Assembly: GCF_020731355.1 (NCBI RefSeq) | Contig: NZ_JAJFZK010000014.1 | Span: forward strand, 1 to 64,000 | Direction: 5' to 3' | Length of the DNA: 64,000 nucleotides | Origin: Bacillus sp. REN16 | Lineage (GTDB): Bacteria; Bacillota; Bacilli; Bacillales; Bacillaceae_L | In this document: positions 1 to 8,726 of the stretch, piece after piece | Position numbering within the stretch: position 1 is the stretch's first letter | Layout: each line of letters begins with the position of its first letter | The notes under the pieces: model-generated | What the model saw: only the letters and a program-made list of their open reading frames with translations | Told to the model about the DNA's origin: nothing | The model's database searches: none | Made by a program: the position numbers and the translations under genes

Positions 1-111
1 GAAAAAGTGTTAAATTTAATATGGATAGGTGTTTTATATATGTCTCATTTGGCTAGGTCAGTTCAGGGCAAGGCTTTGTTTATTGTCACGTTCATGCGCC
101 TTGCGCTTTTC

Positions 112-765
112 TTAATTTCGAATACCATCCATGACAAAACGGATAAGGTGATCTGCTTCTTGGTCAATATCCATCGTGCCTTGATATGGCAGCAGAACAA
201 AATTCGTGACTAGGAAGCCACCGAATGTCGTCATTAGCATTTTTAACAATTTGTTTGTTGGGATGTCTTTTATTTCCCCTCGCTCCTTAAACAGCTCAAT
301 GGCTTGAGTAATTCGTTTTACCACACTACCAGCAAAAAATGGAGCAATTTCCTGCCGCAGTGAGTCATTATATAATAATTCCTTCACAATGATTTGAAAG
401 ATTTCTCTATTTTCAATAACGAATTCAATCCTGTTTTTAAAAAGACCCTTTAAGAAGTCTTCGAAATGAAGAGTTTCCTCAGTTAAAACTTCCTTAAACA
501 CATTCTCAGCCATTCCCGGTAATGCCCCTTTTAAAAAGGGAAGGATAACGGAAAGCAATAAATTATCCTTCGTACCATAATGACGAAAAATGGTGCCTTC
601 TGCTACTCCAGCAGCTTTGGCAATCTCATTTGTTGAAGTGTTTGCATACCCTTTTTCTGCAAACATTTTGATCGCTGTTTCAATGATTTTCTGCTGTTTA
701 TCGGTTTGCTTTTTTGATAGTTTGGTTTGTTCAATTAGGGCATCTAATAGATTATCCTTAGACAA
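112..765 (-). CDS. TetR/AcrR family repressor of the adjacent ABC exporter
   Basis: 217-residue one-domain regulator. An N-terminal helix-turn-helix (about residues 25-70, with the typical A-x-GVAEGTIFRHYGTKDNLL recognition helix region) is followed by an all-helical ligand-binding part. It reads from a TTG start preceded by AGGAAGTGA; no better start is visible. It is the last gene of a three-gene unit after the ATPase (1842-2564) and the permease (784-1845), 18 bases downstream of the permease. Two TGAGT-N4-ACTCA palindromes flank the unit's promoter and are the obvious candidates for its operators, which would make the exporter operon self-repressed and induced by an unknown drug or lipid. 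Family is clear; ligand unknown. Confidence 0.9.
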   Translation of the reverse strand: MSKDNLLDALIEQTKLSKKQTDKQQKIIETAIKMFAEKGYANTSTNEIAKAAGVAEGTIFRHYGTKDNLLLSVILPFLKGALPGMAENVFKEVLTEETLHFEDFLKGLFKNRIEFVIENREIFQIIVKELLYNDSLRQEIAPFFAGSVVKRITQAIELFKERGEIKDIPTNKLLKMLMTTFGGFLVTNFVLLPYQGTMDIDQEADHLIRFVMDGIRN

Positions 766-783
766 ATTCTTTCACTTCCTTAC

Positions 784-1845
784 CTACAATACACGGTATT
801 TTTTCAGTGCAAATACGTTTAATATGATAAAGAGAGTAGCGAATATTACCAATGCCAGAAGGTTTAAACTAATATCAGCAAATCCTAAGCCTTGGTACAT
901 GACTCCCTTTAATGCATCTGCAGCATAATATAGTGGCATGACTTTCGCGATAGCTTGGAGCCAATTTGCCATTCCTTCGAGTGGGATGATTCCTGAAAAG
1001 AAGATCTGTGGAATGACAGCTACTGGAATGAATTGTACCATTTGGAATTCAGAAGCCGCAAAAGCAGACAGTAAAATTCCTAAGGATAACGCAACCAGCG
1101 CCAATAGCAGGTTGATCACGAGTACGTTCCAGATTGAACCGACTAAAGTCACGTCCAATACCGTAATAGCGAAAAAGACAACGATCATCGTTTGGATAAT
1201 CGCGAAAACTCCGAATCCGACTAAATAGGCTGTGACAATTTCCCCTCTTCGAATCGGCGTTGACAATAAGCGCTCCAACGTTCCAGTGGTTCTCTCTTTT
1301 AACAACCCAATTCCAGAAATTAAAAAGACAAAGAAGAAGACAAAAAAGCCAATTAAAATGGGACTTAATACATCAAAAAAAACCGTTTCATCACTACCGT
1401 ACACGTAGTTTGTTTCAAGTTCAATTTTTGGCAATTGGCCCAGGTTTGGTATTTGGCTAACTAACTTTTCCTGTGCCTGTGCAGCAAACACCCGATTCAC
1501 CTTCATTTGTAAGGCTTTTGTTGATGATGGGTCACTGTTAGTTAGTGTAAGAACGATTTGTTCATTTTCCATTACCAGCAATCCATCAAGATCGTGTTCA
1601 AGAATAGTTTCCTCTGTTTTTGTGTCTTGCTCAAACTTTACGATATCAATATCATTTTCTTTCAGTGCTTCTATGAGCGACTCATCAACATTTACAACCC
1701 CCAAGACTGGTTCTGGTGAATCTCCGTTAAACATGACATACATAAGGGATAAGATAAGAAGTGGAGCAACAAATAATAAAGCCAGCGTCCGTTTGTCACG
1801 AAGAAGCTGCTGAAAGATTCTTTTTATGAGCGCAATGATTCTCAT
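784..1845 (-). CDS. ABC-2 type exporter permease
   Basis: 353-residue membrane subunit. One N-terminal transmembrane helix (about residues 21-40) is followed by an extracytoplasmic domain of roughly 130 residues, then five C-terminal helices (about 160-350). This is the usual layout of ABC-2 permeases for drug, lipid or antibiotic export. The segment ERTTGTLERLLSTPIRRGEI after the second helix is the conserved coupling region of this family. The ATG overlaps the stop of the ATPase gene by four bases (ATGA), so translation is coupled and the two proteins probably form the exporter. Substrate cannot be read from sequence. Confidence 0.92.
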   Translation of the reverse strand: MRIIALIKRIFQQLLRDKRTLALLFVAPLLILSLMYVMFNGDSPEPVLGVVNVDESLIEALKENDIDIVKFEQDTKTEETILEHDLDGLLVMENEQIVLTLTNSDPSSTKALQMKVNRVFAAQAQEKLVSQIPNLGQLPKIELETNYVYGSDETVFFDVLSPILIGFFVFFFVFLISGIGLLKERTTGTLERLLSTPIRRGEIVTAYLVGFGVFAIIQTMIVVFFAITVLDVTLVGSIWNVLVINLLLALVALSLGILLSAFAASEFQMVQFIPVAVIPQIFFSGIIPLEGMANWLQAIAKVMPLYYAADALKGVMYQGLGFADISLNLLALVIFATLFIILNVFALKKYRVL

Positions 1846-2564
1846 TGTTTCACTCTCCCCGCTTGTAAAAATACCTCATCAAAATTTCTTGCATGGTATG
1901 TTTCTTTCAATTCGGTTGGTGTGCCTCTTGTTAAAATTTGTCCATCCCGGACCATCGCAATATAATCGCAACGTTCTGCCTCTTCCATGACATGGGTTGT
2001 GACAATAATTGTTTTTCCTTCCTCTTTCAATCGAATTAATTCATTCCAAATATTTAGTCTTAGCTCAGGGTCAATTCCAACAGTTGGTTCATCTAAAATG
2101 AGCATTTTTGGATTTTGAATTAAGGCGATAGCTAGAGACAACCGGCGTTTCATCCCGCCAGAGTAAGCAGAGACCTTTTTATTTAAATCATCGGTCAGGT
2201 TCACAAGCTTTGCAGTATAAGCAATTCGTTCTTTTGTTTGAGCTCGATTTAATTTATAAAGTGAAGCAAAAAATGCGAGATTTTCCTTCCCTGTTAGCTC
2301 TGTGTAAAGGGCGTCGGATTGGGCCATATAACCAATATCCTGCATCAGCTCCAAATTAGGTATTTTCTTTCCTAACACTTGAATGGATCCTTCATCAGGT
2401 GAGTCCATCCCTACTATCATTTTGACTAATGTTGTTTTACCCGCTCCTGAAGGACCGATAAATCCATAAATGGTCCCTTCCTCGATAGTAAGGTCGATTT
2501 GATTTAATACGATTTTCTTTCCAAAGCTTTTACTAACCTTTTCAACTTCTACCGTATTGGCCAT
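1842..2564 (-). CDS. ABC exporter ATP-binding subunit
   Basis: 240-residue ATPase with all nucleotide-binding motifs: Walker A GPSGAGKTT near residue 37, signature YSGGMKRRL near 133, Walker B LILDEPTVGIDP near 155, and the switch histidine in TTHVMEEAE. This is the CcmA/NodI-like type that pairs with ABC-2 permeases. It is first in the operon, four bases overlapping with the permease, and is preceded by a good sigma-A promoter framed by palindromic operators. The AGGGAGGCA-type ribosome site just upstream supports the ATG chosen. Confidence 0.95.
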   Translation of the reverse strand: MANTVEVEKVSKSFGKKIVLNQIDLTIEEGTIYGFIGPSGAGKTTLVKMIVGMDSPDEGSIQVLGKKIPNLELMQDIGYMAQSDALYTELTGKENLAFFASLYKLNRAQTKERIAYTAKLVNLTDDLNKKVSAYSGGMKRRLSLAIALIQNPKMLILDEPTVGIDPELRLNIWNELIRLKEEGKTIIVTTHVMEEAERCDYIAMVRDGQILTRGTPTELKETYHARNFDEVFLQAGRVKQ

Positions 2565-2626
2565 TAAAATGCCTCCCTTTTACATTCATTCCTATTAGGG
2601 AACTTCCGCATAAATAAATAAGTGAG

Positions 2627-2691
2627 TGAGTGATTACTCATATTATGATCCGGATTTTATCTCTAGTCAATATAAAATGAGTGCCCACTCA
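2627..2691 (-). promoter_or_regulatory. Sigma-A promoter between two TetR-type operators
   Basis: On the minus strand a -35 TTGACT (2665-2670) and -10 CATAAT (2642-2647) are separated by exactly 17 bases and drive the ABC-tetR operon. Two 14-bp palindromes of form TGAGT-N4-ACTCA lie at 2627-2640 (just past the -10, over the start point) and 2678-2691 (just upstream of the -35). The same arms in both sites and the placement argue for binding by the TetR protein encoded at 112-765. Binding itself is inferred. Confidence 0.7.
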
Positions 2692-2771
2692 CAATTTTTT
2701 TTGAATATTGGACATCCGAACACGCACTTTTTCTTCTCGTTCATACGATATACGAAAGGGAGGTGACATCG

Positions 2772-3035
2772 ATGGACTTGCTGCAATTTTTAAATGAAAA
2801 TTATTATATGTTAGTTCCTGTTCTTTGGGTGATTGGTTATTTCCTAAAGGCAACGCCTACTATTCCGAACTGGTCAATTGCATGGATTTTATTAGGGGTT
2901 TCTTTAGTGGGAGGCGCATTTTTTTATGGGTTTACAGCCGAAGCTCTCTATAATGGCGTGATTGCTGCTGGAGTTGCTGTATTCGGTCATCAATTATATA
3001 AACAAACGGCTGAGGCAAAGACTAAAAAAATATAA
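2772..3035 (+). CDS. Small holin-like membrane protein (Hol44/phage_holin_5_2 type)
   Basis: 87-residue protein with two or three hydrophobic helices (about residues 10-27, 36-52 and 58-75) and a short lysine-rich tail, resembling the Hol44-type phage holin family. The ATG at 2772 is chosen over the GTG at 2763 because AGGGAGGTGA lies directly upstream and would overlap the GTG. No endolysin, portal or other phage gene is near, so it is an isolated chromosomal gene. It could be a relic of phage lysis or a small membrane protein with its own role. Family assignment is from pattern memory, moderate confidence. Confidence 0.65.
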   Translation: MDLLQFLNENYYMLVPVLWVIGYFLKATPTIPNWSIAWILLGVSLVGGAFFYGFTAEALYNGVIAAGVAVFGHQLYKQTAEAKTKKI

Positions 3036-3078
3036 AACACACGAACGCACTAATCTATTTTCCACTCATAAAAAAAGC

Positions 3079-3120
3079 AAAACGCTTGGTGCTCCCAAGC
3101 GTTTGTTTTGTTTGCTATTT
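3079..3120. terminator. Bidirectional terminator between convergent genes
   Basis: A ten-base stem, AAACGCTTGG (3080-3089) with CCAAGCGTTT (3095-3104), has a five-base loop, a run of A before it and a T-rich tail after it. It serves the holin-like gene on the plus strand and the exported protein gene on the minus strand. Confidence 0.8.
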
Positions 3121-3535
3121 ATTGATTTTTGTACCAGACAAACCAGCCTTTATCTTTGCTTTTGGATACAAAGATTTGGCCTTCTGATGCAACGTCACTT
3201 TTTCCTTCCCATCTAGGAAAATGCAATGTAACTAACCAGGACTTATCTGCCACTTCTTGTCCACAATAATTGGAGGACATTTGATATTCCTTCGCCACCT
3301 TATCATCTAACGGCTGTGCTGTAACGACTTCCCAATCAGCATAGTGATTTAAGTAATCACTATCTCCGAACGTACGAGGGATAATGGTTTCTAATGCCTT
3401 TAAGAGCTCATCTTTATAAACAATCGTAGCATTCTCTAACTGGCTCACATTAGGACATTCAACATTCGCTTGTGCACCGACATGGTATGGGAAAAAGATA
3501 ACAAGAGTAAGCAGGGATATTACTATTTTTTTCAT
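3119..3535 (-). CDS. Exported protein of unknown function
   Basis: 138-residue protein with an N-terminal signal peptide: MKK, a hydrophobic stretch ending near residue 18, then a small-residue cleavage region (VGAQA). The mature part has two cysteines (in VECP and NYCGQ) that could form one disulfide, and ends in a beta-rich portion with several tryptophans. The ATG at 3535 is chosen because TGAGGTGA sits seven bases upstream; the longer GTG start at 3544 would overlap that site. I do not recognise the family. It is probably secreted or held at the outer membrane face. Confidence 0.7.
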   Translation of the reverse strand: MKKIVISLLTLVIFFPYHVGAQANVECPNVSQLENATIVYKDELLKALETIIPRTFGDSDYLNHYADWEVVTAQPLDDKVAKEYQMSSNYCGQEVADKSWLVTLHFPRWEGKSDVASEGQIFVSKSKDKGWFVWYKNQ

Positions 3536-3602
3536 ATTATTCACCTCAGAAGTAATATCCCAATTATTCTCATCACTTATTCATATTTTTTCCAATTAAT
3601 TT

Positions 3603-4661
3603 TTACTTCGCTTTGTTTTCAGCTTCCCACTTTGCAACTTCTTCTCTGACGCGCGGTGCTACTTCTTTGCCCAAAAGTTCAATAGAGCGCATGACATCCT
3701 CATGCGGCATTGTGCCGACAGGGCAATGCAGCATAAACCGGGTCACCCCTACATTTTTACGTAAGTCTATAATTTTATTGGCAACATATTCAGGGTCACC
3801 CACATACAACGCCCCTTCAAAGCTGCGGGCAAAATCAAAGTTTTCACGTGTATAGGGTCCCCAGCCACGCTCTTTTCCTAATTTACTCATCGCTTGGGCG
3901 GTTGATGGGAAGAACTTATCCGCAGCTTCTTCCATCGTTTCCCCAACGAACCCGTGGGAATGAGAGGCCACTGCTAATTTTGAAAAATCATGCCCTGCAT
4001 GAGCAACAGCCCTCTTATATAATTCAACAAGCGGGGCAAATTGAACTGGTCTCCCTCCGATGATCGCCAGCACTAGCGGCAATCCCAATAATCCTGCACG
4101 AACGACTGATTCCTGGTTTCCGCCACTTCCAATCCAGATTGGTAATGGATCTTGAACAGGGCGTGGATAGACCCCGCGGTTATTGATTGATGGTCGATGC
4201 TTCCCTTGCCAGGTTACTTTTTCAGACCTTTGAATGTGGAGCAAGAGATCTAATTTCTCTTCAAAGAGTTCATCGTAATCTTGTAAATCATAGCCAAACA
4301 GCGGGAATGATTCGATGAAGGAACCTCTTCCTGCCATAATTTCAGCGCGACCATTTGAAATGGCGTCAAGTGTTGAAAAATCCTGAAACACGCGAACTGG
4401 ATCCGCAGAGGAAAGCACAGTAACCGCACTTGTTAAGCGAATTTTCTTCGTTTGTGATGCTGCCGCCGCAAGCACCATTGCTGGAGCAGAAGCTGCGTAA
4501 TCCTCTCGATGATGTTCCCCTACCCCAAATATATCCAAGCCTACTTGATCCGCTAGCACAATTTCCTCGACTACATCAAGAATTCTCTGTGCATGACTGA
4601 TGACCTCGCCTGTTTTCGGATCTGGTGTTGTCTCAACAAAAGTACTAATTCCTATTTCCAA
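3603..4661 (-). CDS. LLM-class flavin-dependent oxidoreductase
   Basis: 352-residue bacterial-luciferase-like monooxygenase. The N-terminal strand region (EIGISTF) leads to GLDIFGVGEHHREDY, the conserved GEHH segment of the group; RLTSAVTVLSSADPVRVFQDF and NGRAEIMAGRGSF are further family motifs, and GSGGNQESVVRAG lies near residue 185. Such proteins use FMN or F420 to oxidise small molecules; substrate unknown. The TTG at 4661 is preferred over the TTG at 4676 because GGGGGT lies seven bases upstream and the remaining start, MEIGISTF, matches the usual start of relatives. Transcribed alone, divergent from the sigma factor gene. Confidence 0.85.
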   Translation of the reverse strand: MEIGISTFVETTPDPKTGEVISHAQRILDVVEEIVLADQVGLDIFGVGEHHREDYAASAPAMVLAAAASQTKKIRLTSAVTVLSSADPVRVFQDFSTLDAISNGRAEIMAGRGSFIESFPLFGYDLQDYDELFEEKLDLLLHIQRSEKVTWQGKHRPSINNRGVYPRPVQDPLPIWIGSGGNQESVVRAGLLGLPLVLAIIGGRPVQFAPLVELYKRAVAHAGHDFSKLAVASHSHGFVGETMEEAADKFFPSTAQAMSKLGKERGWGPYTRENFDFARSFEGALYVGDPEYVANKIIDLRKNVGVTRFMLHCPVGTMPHEDVMRSIELLGKEVAPRVREEVAKWEAENKAK

Positions 4662-4776
4662 TGGTTGTACCCCCAATTTTGGATTTCTACTATATATTAA
4701 CTACCTCCATTATTTATTAATGTTAGTTCTGATGCAAATTTTTAGGATTTGGGTGAGTGATCATTAAAAAATGAAT

Positions 4777-4804
4777 GGAACGAAAGAGAATGATACCAAG
4801 TCTA
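4777..4804 (+). promoter_or_regulatory. Possible ECF-type promoter of the sigma/anti-sigma pair
   Basis: GGAAC at 4777-4781 and AGTCTA at 4799-4804 are about 17 bases apart, close to the GAAC/CGTC arrangement of ECF-dependent promoters, and lie about 100 bases before the sigma gene. This would fit autoregulation. The match in the -10 is imperfect, so this is a weak call. Confidence 0.3.
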
Positions 4805-4900
4805 ATAAGTAGACAGTTGTTTAGATCCGGACTAGCAATAATGTCTATAAGGATAGATTCATAGTAAAATAAACCTAATGAAGGGGGGATTCCTGTCCAA

Positions 4901-5446
4901 ATGTCTATTTTCAAATCATTTTATAAGCGGTCAAATTCAGATGAATATTCCTTTGAGGCACTCATCAAAAAGGAGCAGGAAAAACTCTATAAAGTTGCCT
5001 ATTCCTATGTAAAAAATGAGCAAGACGCATTAGATATCGTACAAGATGCAATCATTAAGGGCTTGAAATCCTTTGATAGGTTGAAAGATATTGATTATTT
5101 TTCTACTTGGATTACTCGGATCCTAATAAATACAGCTATCGATCATATCAGAAAATCCAAAAAGGTTATTCCCCTCGAAACGGACTGGTTCGATTCTGGG
5201 CGGAATGAAGAAAATAATGCAATTATGACAATGGATATTGAACTTATATTTGAAAAGCTAAAGCCACAACAAAAAACATTAATTTTATTACGTTTTTATT
5301 ATGGTTACTCCATCAACGAAATCTCTGAAATTCTCGGCAAACCCGAGGGTACCATTAAGTCCCAATTACATCGGACACTGCAATTGGTAAAAGATAAACT
5401 TGAAAACGGAGGAGATACATATGGAAAAGCTTCATCAAGATATTAA
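4901..5446 (+). CDS. ECF-family RNA polymerase sigma factor
   Basis: 181-residue group 4 sigma factor. Region 2 (about residues 20-90) has the YSYVKNEQDALDIVQDAIIKG segment and the WITRILINTAIDHIRK promoter-melting segment; region 4 (about 110-170) has the YYGYSINEISEILGKPEGTIKSQLHR helix-turn-helix. It is followed, with a 26-base overlap, by a DUF4179-type membrane protein that is its likely anti-sigma factor. This pair resembles SigV/SigM-like envelope-stress modules, but the regulon is not visible. The AAGGGGGG ribosome site is rather far (12 bases) from the ATG. Confidence 0.9.
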   Translation: MSIFKSFYKRSNSDEYSFEALIKKEQEKLYKVAYSYVKNEQDALDIVQDAIIKGLKSFDRLKDIDYFSTWITRILINTAIDHIRKSKKVIPLETDWFDSGRNEENNAIMTMDIELIFEKLKPQQKTLILLRFYYGYSINEISEILGKPEGTIKSQLHRTLQLVKDKLENGGDTYGKASSRY

Positions 5447-6770
5447 AAGTATGGTAGATCACGTTTCCGTCCCTACTGATAAGCTTAATGAAACTGTCCA
5501 AACAGCCCTATCATCTGGAAAAAGGCAGCGAAAACGCCATTTGCTTCAGGTGCCACATGTAATGGCTAGTATTGCTTCCTTATTTATTTTAGCAATTGGT
5601 GGGGTATTATTTGCTTCATATTATCTTGGAACAGTCGAAAAAGAAGTCCCTATGAGTGGTAATGAAGGAACTGCTCACACCGATAGTATTTTTTATAATG
5701 TTGGTGATGCTGGACTTAAACGAATGGCAACAGAAGGAAAAACAAAGAATCTTTCACTTGAATCGGAGGACCAGGGATTAAAAGTAATTCTTGAGGAAGG
5801 GTATCTGGATAGCCAACGAATGGCAATCTCCTATCGTTTAGATCTAACTGGTGCAATGGAATTCATTAAAGAAACTTCTATTTCGTTAGACCTGTATGTT
5901 AACGGAAAATATAAGGGTAACCATGGCTACAGTGGAATGCATACAAATACAATGTTCAATACAGGTGATATCTTCCATTTTGAAACATCAGAAGGGTTTC
6001 CCGAACATCCAGAAATCGAAATTCGGGTTACATCCATCAATAATGTTGAGGGAAATTGGGTTTTTACCTTTGATTTAGATAAGGAAGATGAGTATATTAA
6101 AAAATCGAATGTTGCTGAAAAAGGAGATAAAAAAGGCAACTACTTTACTGTCAACCAAGCACGTCTTACTCCATCTCATTTACAACTAAACGCAAGAACA
6201 ACATTAATGTTAGAGAAATCCTATACTAATTTAAGTCATTTTGAATTATCAGTTGTTGCACTTGATCCGAACGGAACCAAATATTTAGAGGATTACAACA
6301 GAAGAAGCAGTAATGATTCATATCAACTAGAAGAACCTGAACTAACAATAAATGAAAAAGTCGAAATTCCGAGAAGAACAGACTCTTACTTTTATAAAAT
6401 TGTTCCATATATAGTGACATATAAGGGAGAAAAGGTTAGTGACAACGGATATGTATGGGATGAGATTACTGCTCCTTTCAAACAGGGATCGATTCTGGAA
6501 ACTGATTCTAAGATTATGGTGGTTGAAATTAAAGATAAGCCTGGTGAGACTATCGTTTATTATGAAATGAACAGCTTATTGCCGATTTTCCCAAAAATAA
6601 TAGATTCCAATCATGATACAGAATATCGAGCAATTTCTTATCAACAACAAGATAGTCTTTATGAGGTAACCTATCAGAAAGTAAAGAATCCAGATTCCTT
6701 ACAATTTCTAATGTATGATGCTGCCTATGAAGTATTTTCTGATTTAGAAGTTGAAATCGACTTAAAATAA
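5421..6770 (+). CDS. DUF4179-type membrane protein, likely anti-sigma factor
   Basis: 449-residue protein: a cytoplasmic N-terminus of about 45 residues, one transmembrane helix (about 47-70, VMASIASLFILAIGGVLFAS), then a large extracytoplasmic beta-rich region. This is the layout of DUF4179 anti-sigma factors partnered with ECF sigmas. The ATG at 5421 is supported by CGGAGGAG upstream; the gene begins inside the last codons of the sigma gene, so translation is coupled. The N-terminal segment probably holds the sigma factor at the membrane and the outer domain senses an envelope signal; this is inference from family architecture. Confidence 0.8.
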   Translation: MEKLHQDIKSMVDHVSVPTDKLNETVQTALSSGKRQRKRHLLQVPHVMASIASLFILAIGGVLFASYYLGTVEKEVPMSGNEGTAHTDSIFYNVGDAGLKRMATEGKTKNLSLESEDQGLKVILEEGYLDSQRMAISYRLDLTGAMEFIKETSISLDLYVNGKYKGNHGYSGMHTNTMFNTGDIFHFETSEGFPEHPEIEIRVTSINNVEGNWVFTFDLDKEDEYIKKSNVAEKGDKKGNYFTVNQARLTPSHLQLNARTTLMLEKSYTNLSHFELSVVALDPNGTKYLEDYNRRSSNDSYQLEEPELTINEKVEIPRRTDSYFYKIVPYIVTYKGEKVSDNGYVWDEITAPFKQGSILETDSKIMVVEIKDKPGETIVYYEMNSLLPIFPKIIDSNHDTEYRAISYQQQDSLYEVTYQKVKNPDSLQFLMYDAAYEVFSDLEVEIDLK

Positions 6771-6776
6771 TATGAG

Positions 6777-6806
6777 GGCCAACTCACACGGGTTGGCCGC
6801 TAAATT
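6777..6806 (+). terminator. Terminator-like hairpin after the anti-sigma gene
   Basis: GGCCAAC (6777-6783) pairs with GTTGGCC (6792-6798) around an eight-base loop. The following tail is only moderately T-rich (TAAATTTATTTG), so termination may be partial. Confidence 0.55.
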
Positions 6807-6937
6807 TATTTGTTATAAAATCTATAAATTTGGAATATTATTGTATAATTGTAAAACCTTTTACTATATATTACGTATAAATATATAGAGAGTACTTTTT
6901 TCCTCCCCCAATAGCATTTCTAATAGGAGTGATGAAA

Positions 6938-7300
6938 ATGCAATTAGTTCCTGAAAAGTTTCGTGAACCACTTTCACATTTTAAATTCAGCATATTTGAA
7001 ACCGAAGCTCTTAGCACATTCTTCTCAGCTTTCCGGCTTAAAAGCTATTTCCTGCTTCTCCTCTCCCCCATTGGTTTAGGAGCATCAGCATACTTAGCTA
7101 AAATGTCTATTGAGGCTGGATCACTCGGTACTTCGATCGGATTGTTTTTACTAAGTCTATTAGTCTTACTACCTTGGACATTAGTACCTATCACATTCCT
7201 ATTTACAACCTTCCAGACAAAGACATGGAAGCGTATACTATCGTGGGTATATGTCAGTCTGCTCATCGCATCTTATATTTATTGGCTGGTTTTCTTTTAA
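6938..7300 (+). CDS. Small membrane protein of unknown function
   Basis: 120-residue protein with three predicted membrane helices (about residues 35-55, 62-85 and 97-118) and a charged N-terminus. It is on the same strand as the sigma/anti-sigma pair, about 170 bases after a weak hairpin, so it may or may not belong to that unit. The ATG at 6938 is chosen because TAGGAG lies eight bases upstream; the GTG at 6929 overlaps that site. No family recognised. Confidence 0.65.
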   Translation: MQLVPEKFREPLSHFKFSIFETEALSTFFSAFRLKSYFLLLLSPIGLGASAYLAKMSIEAGSLGTSIGLFLLSLLVLLPWTLVPITFLFTTFQTKTWKRILSWVYVSLLIASYIYWLVFF

Positions 7301-7391
7301 AATAAAAGATTGTAATCTTTATGTCTATTAAAATGGGTCAGTCCACTTTGGGCTGACCCTAAAATCTTTATGAAACATGGAAGTTTTCGAG

Positions 7392-7557
7392 GATGAAAGA
7401 CTTTCCGTGTGGGCTTCGGTCCAGTCTGGTCCTTCATAACCCTGATGAAGGACTTTCCGCGGGGGCTTCGGCTCCGTTCGGTCCTTCATAACAACGATGA
7501 AGGACCTTGCGCGCGGGTTCCTGCCCCGTTCGGTCCTTCATAAACCAGATGACGAAC
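7392..7557. repeat. 52-bp tandem repeat, three units and a fragment
   Basis: Units start at 7392, 7444, 7496 and (partial) 7548, exactly 52 bases apart. Each full unit opens with GATGAAGGAC or a close variant and closes with GTCCTTCATAA, so the ends are complementary and each unit can fold into one stem. The middle is GC-rich and more variable. It fills most of the 350-base gap between 7300 and 7653. Confidence 0.85.
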
Positions 7558-7612
7558 TTTTCCTAAAATCATACGACTTCGATTTCGGGCTGGACCTGTC
7601 CTGAGATCAAAA

Positions 7613-7644
7613 AATAGTGTCTACCCAATCGGGTAAACACTATT
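7613..7644. terminator. Terminator of ilvE, usable in both directions
   Basis: ATAGTGTCTACCC (7614-7626) pairs with GGGTAAACACTAT (7631-7643), one mismatch, AATC loop. A-rich before and T-rich after on each strand. It directly follows the ilvE stop on the minus strand. Confidence 0.75.
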
Positions 7645-7652
7645 TATTAATC

Positions 7653-8726
7653 CTATAGTTTTACAGTCCATCCAAACGGATCTTCTTTTGTACCATTTTG
7701 AATGCTAGTAATCGTATCATATAGCTTTTTAGATAAAGCACCCGTTTCACCATTGTTAATGATCATTCTTTCATTATTGTAGAAAAGCTCTCCAACTGGC
7801 GAAATAACAGCTGCTGTTCCAGTTCCAAAGACTTCCTCAAGAACACCATTATTGTAGGCCTCTTGGATTTCATGGATTGAAATTCTTCGTTCTGTTACAG
7901 GTGTGTTCCAATGTTTCAAGAGTTCAATAATTGACTTACGAGTGATTCCATCCAGAATACTACCGTTTAGTTCAGGAGTAATTACTTCTCCATTGATTTT
8001 AAAGAAGATATTCATGCTGCCCACTTCTTCAATATATTGTCTCTCTCTGCCGTCAAGCCATAATACTTGGGAATACCCGTTTTCTTCTGCGATTTCTGAT
8101 GCCAATAAACTTGCAGCATAGTTTCCAGCGGTTTTTGCTTCGCCTGTTCCGCCTGATACTGTACGAACATATTGATGTTCTACCGCAATTTTTACAGGAT
8201 TGATACCTTCTTTATAATAAGAGCCCACTGGGGATAAGATAATCATAAGTTTATAATTTTTAGCCGGATCGACGCCAAGATGTGCTTCCGTAGCAATCAT
8301 GAATGGTCTGATATACAAGGAAGTACCTGGAAGGTTTGGAACCCAGTCTCTATCAATCTCAATTAGCTTCTTCAAGGCATGAAGTGCAAATTCTTCGTCA
8401 AACTGCGGCATGACTAAACGCTGGTTTGATTTATTGAATCGTTTCATGTTTTGATCCGGTCTGAATAATAAAATTTCCTCGTCCTTTGTACGATAGGCTT
8501 TTAATCCTTCAAATACGGATTGACCATAATGAAACACTGTCGCAGCAGGGTCTAAAGGAATTGATTGATATGGAAGAATTCGAGCATCATGCCAGCCCTT
8601 TCCTTCCGTGTAATCCCACATAAACATATGGTCTGTGAAGCTTGTTCCAAACACCAATTGGTCAAATGGAGGAATTTCCTTCTTCTGAGTTGCAAGGGTG
8701 ATGTCTAGTTTAAGATCTGTCGTCAT
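7653..8726 (-). CDS. ilvE: Branched-chain amino acid aminotransferase
   Basis: 357-residue fold-type IV PLP enzyme that transaminates Leu, Ile and Val with 2-oxoglutarate, the last biosynthetic and first catabolic step of these amino acids. The family run is clear from end to end: [15 protein letters not shown], the lysine-containing [15 protein letters not shown] (PLP lysine near residue 200), [22 protein letters not shown], and [12 protein letters not shown] near the C-terminus. It resembles B. subtilis YwaA (IlvK). The ATG at 8726 (MTTDLKL) is preferred to the ATG at 8744 because a GGGA stretch precedes it and relatives start there. It is transcribed alone, divergent from the SAM-riboswitch gene. 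Confidence 0.93.
   Translation of the reverse strand: MTTDLKLDITLATQKKEIPPFDQLVFGTSFTDHMFMWDYTEGKGWHDARILPYQSIPLDPAATVFHYGQSVFEGLKAYRTKDEEILLFRPDQNMKRFNKSNQRLVMPQFDEEFALHALKKLIEIDRDWVPNLPGTSLYIRPFMIATEAHLGVDPAKNYKLMIILSPVGSYYKEGINPVKIAVEHQYVRTVSGGTGEAKTAGNYAASLLASEIAEENGYSQVLWLDGRERQYIEEVGSMNIFFKINGEVITPELNGSILDGITRKSIIELLKHWNTPVTERRISIHEIQEAYNNGVLEEVFGTGTAAVISPVGELFYNNERMIINNGETGALSKKLYDTITSIQNGTKEDPFGWTVKL

Noticed and set aside
2772-3035. Prophage region around the holin-like gene
   Set aside because: No integrase, structural, lysin or attachment repeats nearby; neighbours are ordinary genes.
7392-7557. CRISPR array at the 52-bp repeat
   Set aside because: Units are contiguous whole repeats without unique spacers, and no cas genes are present.
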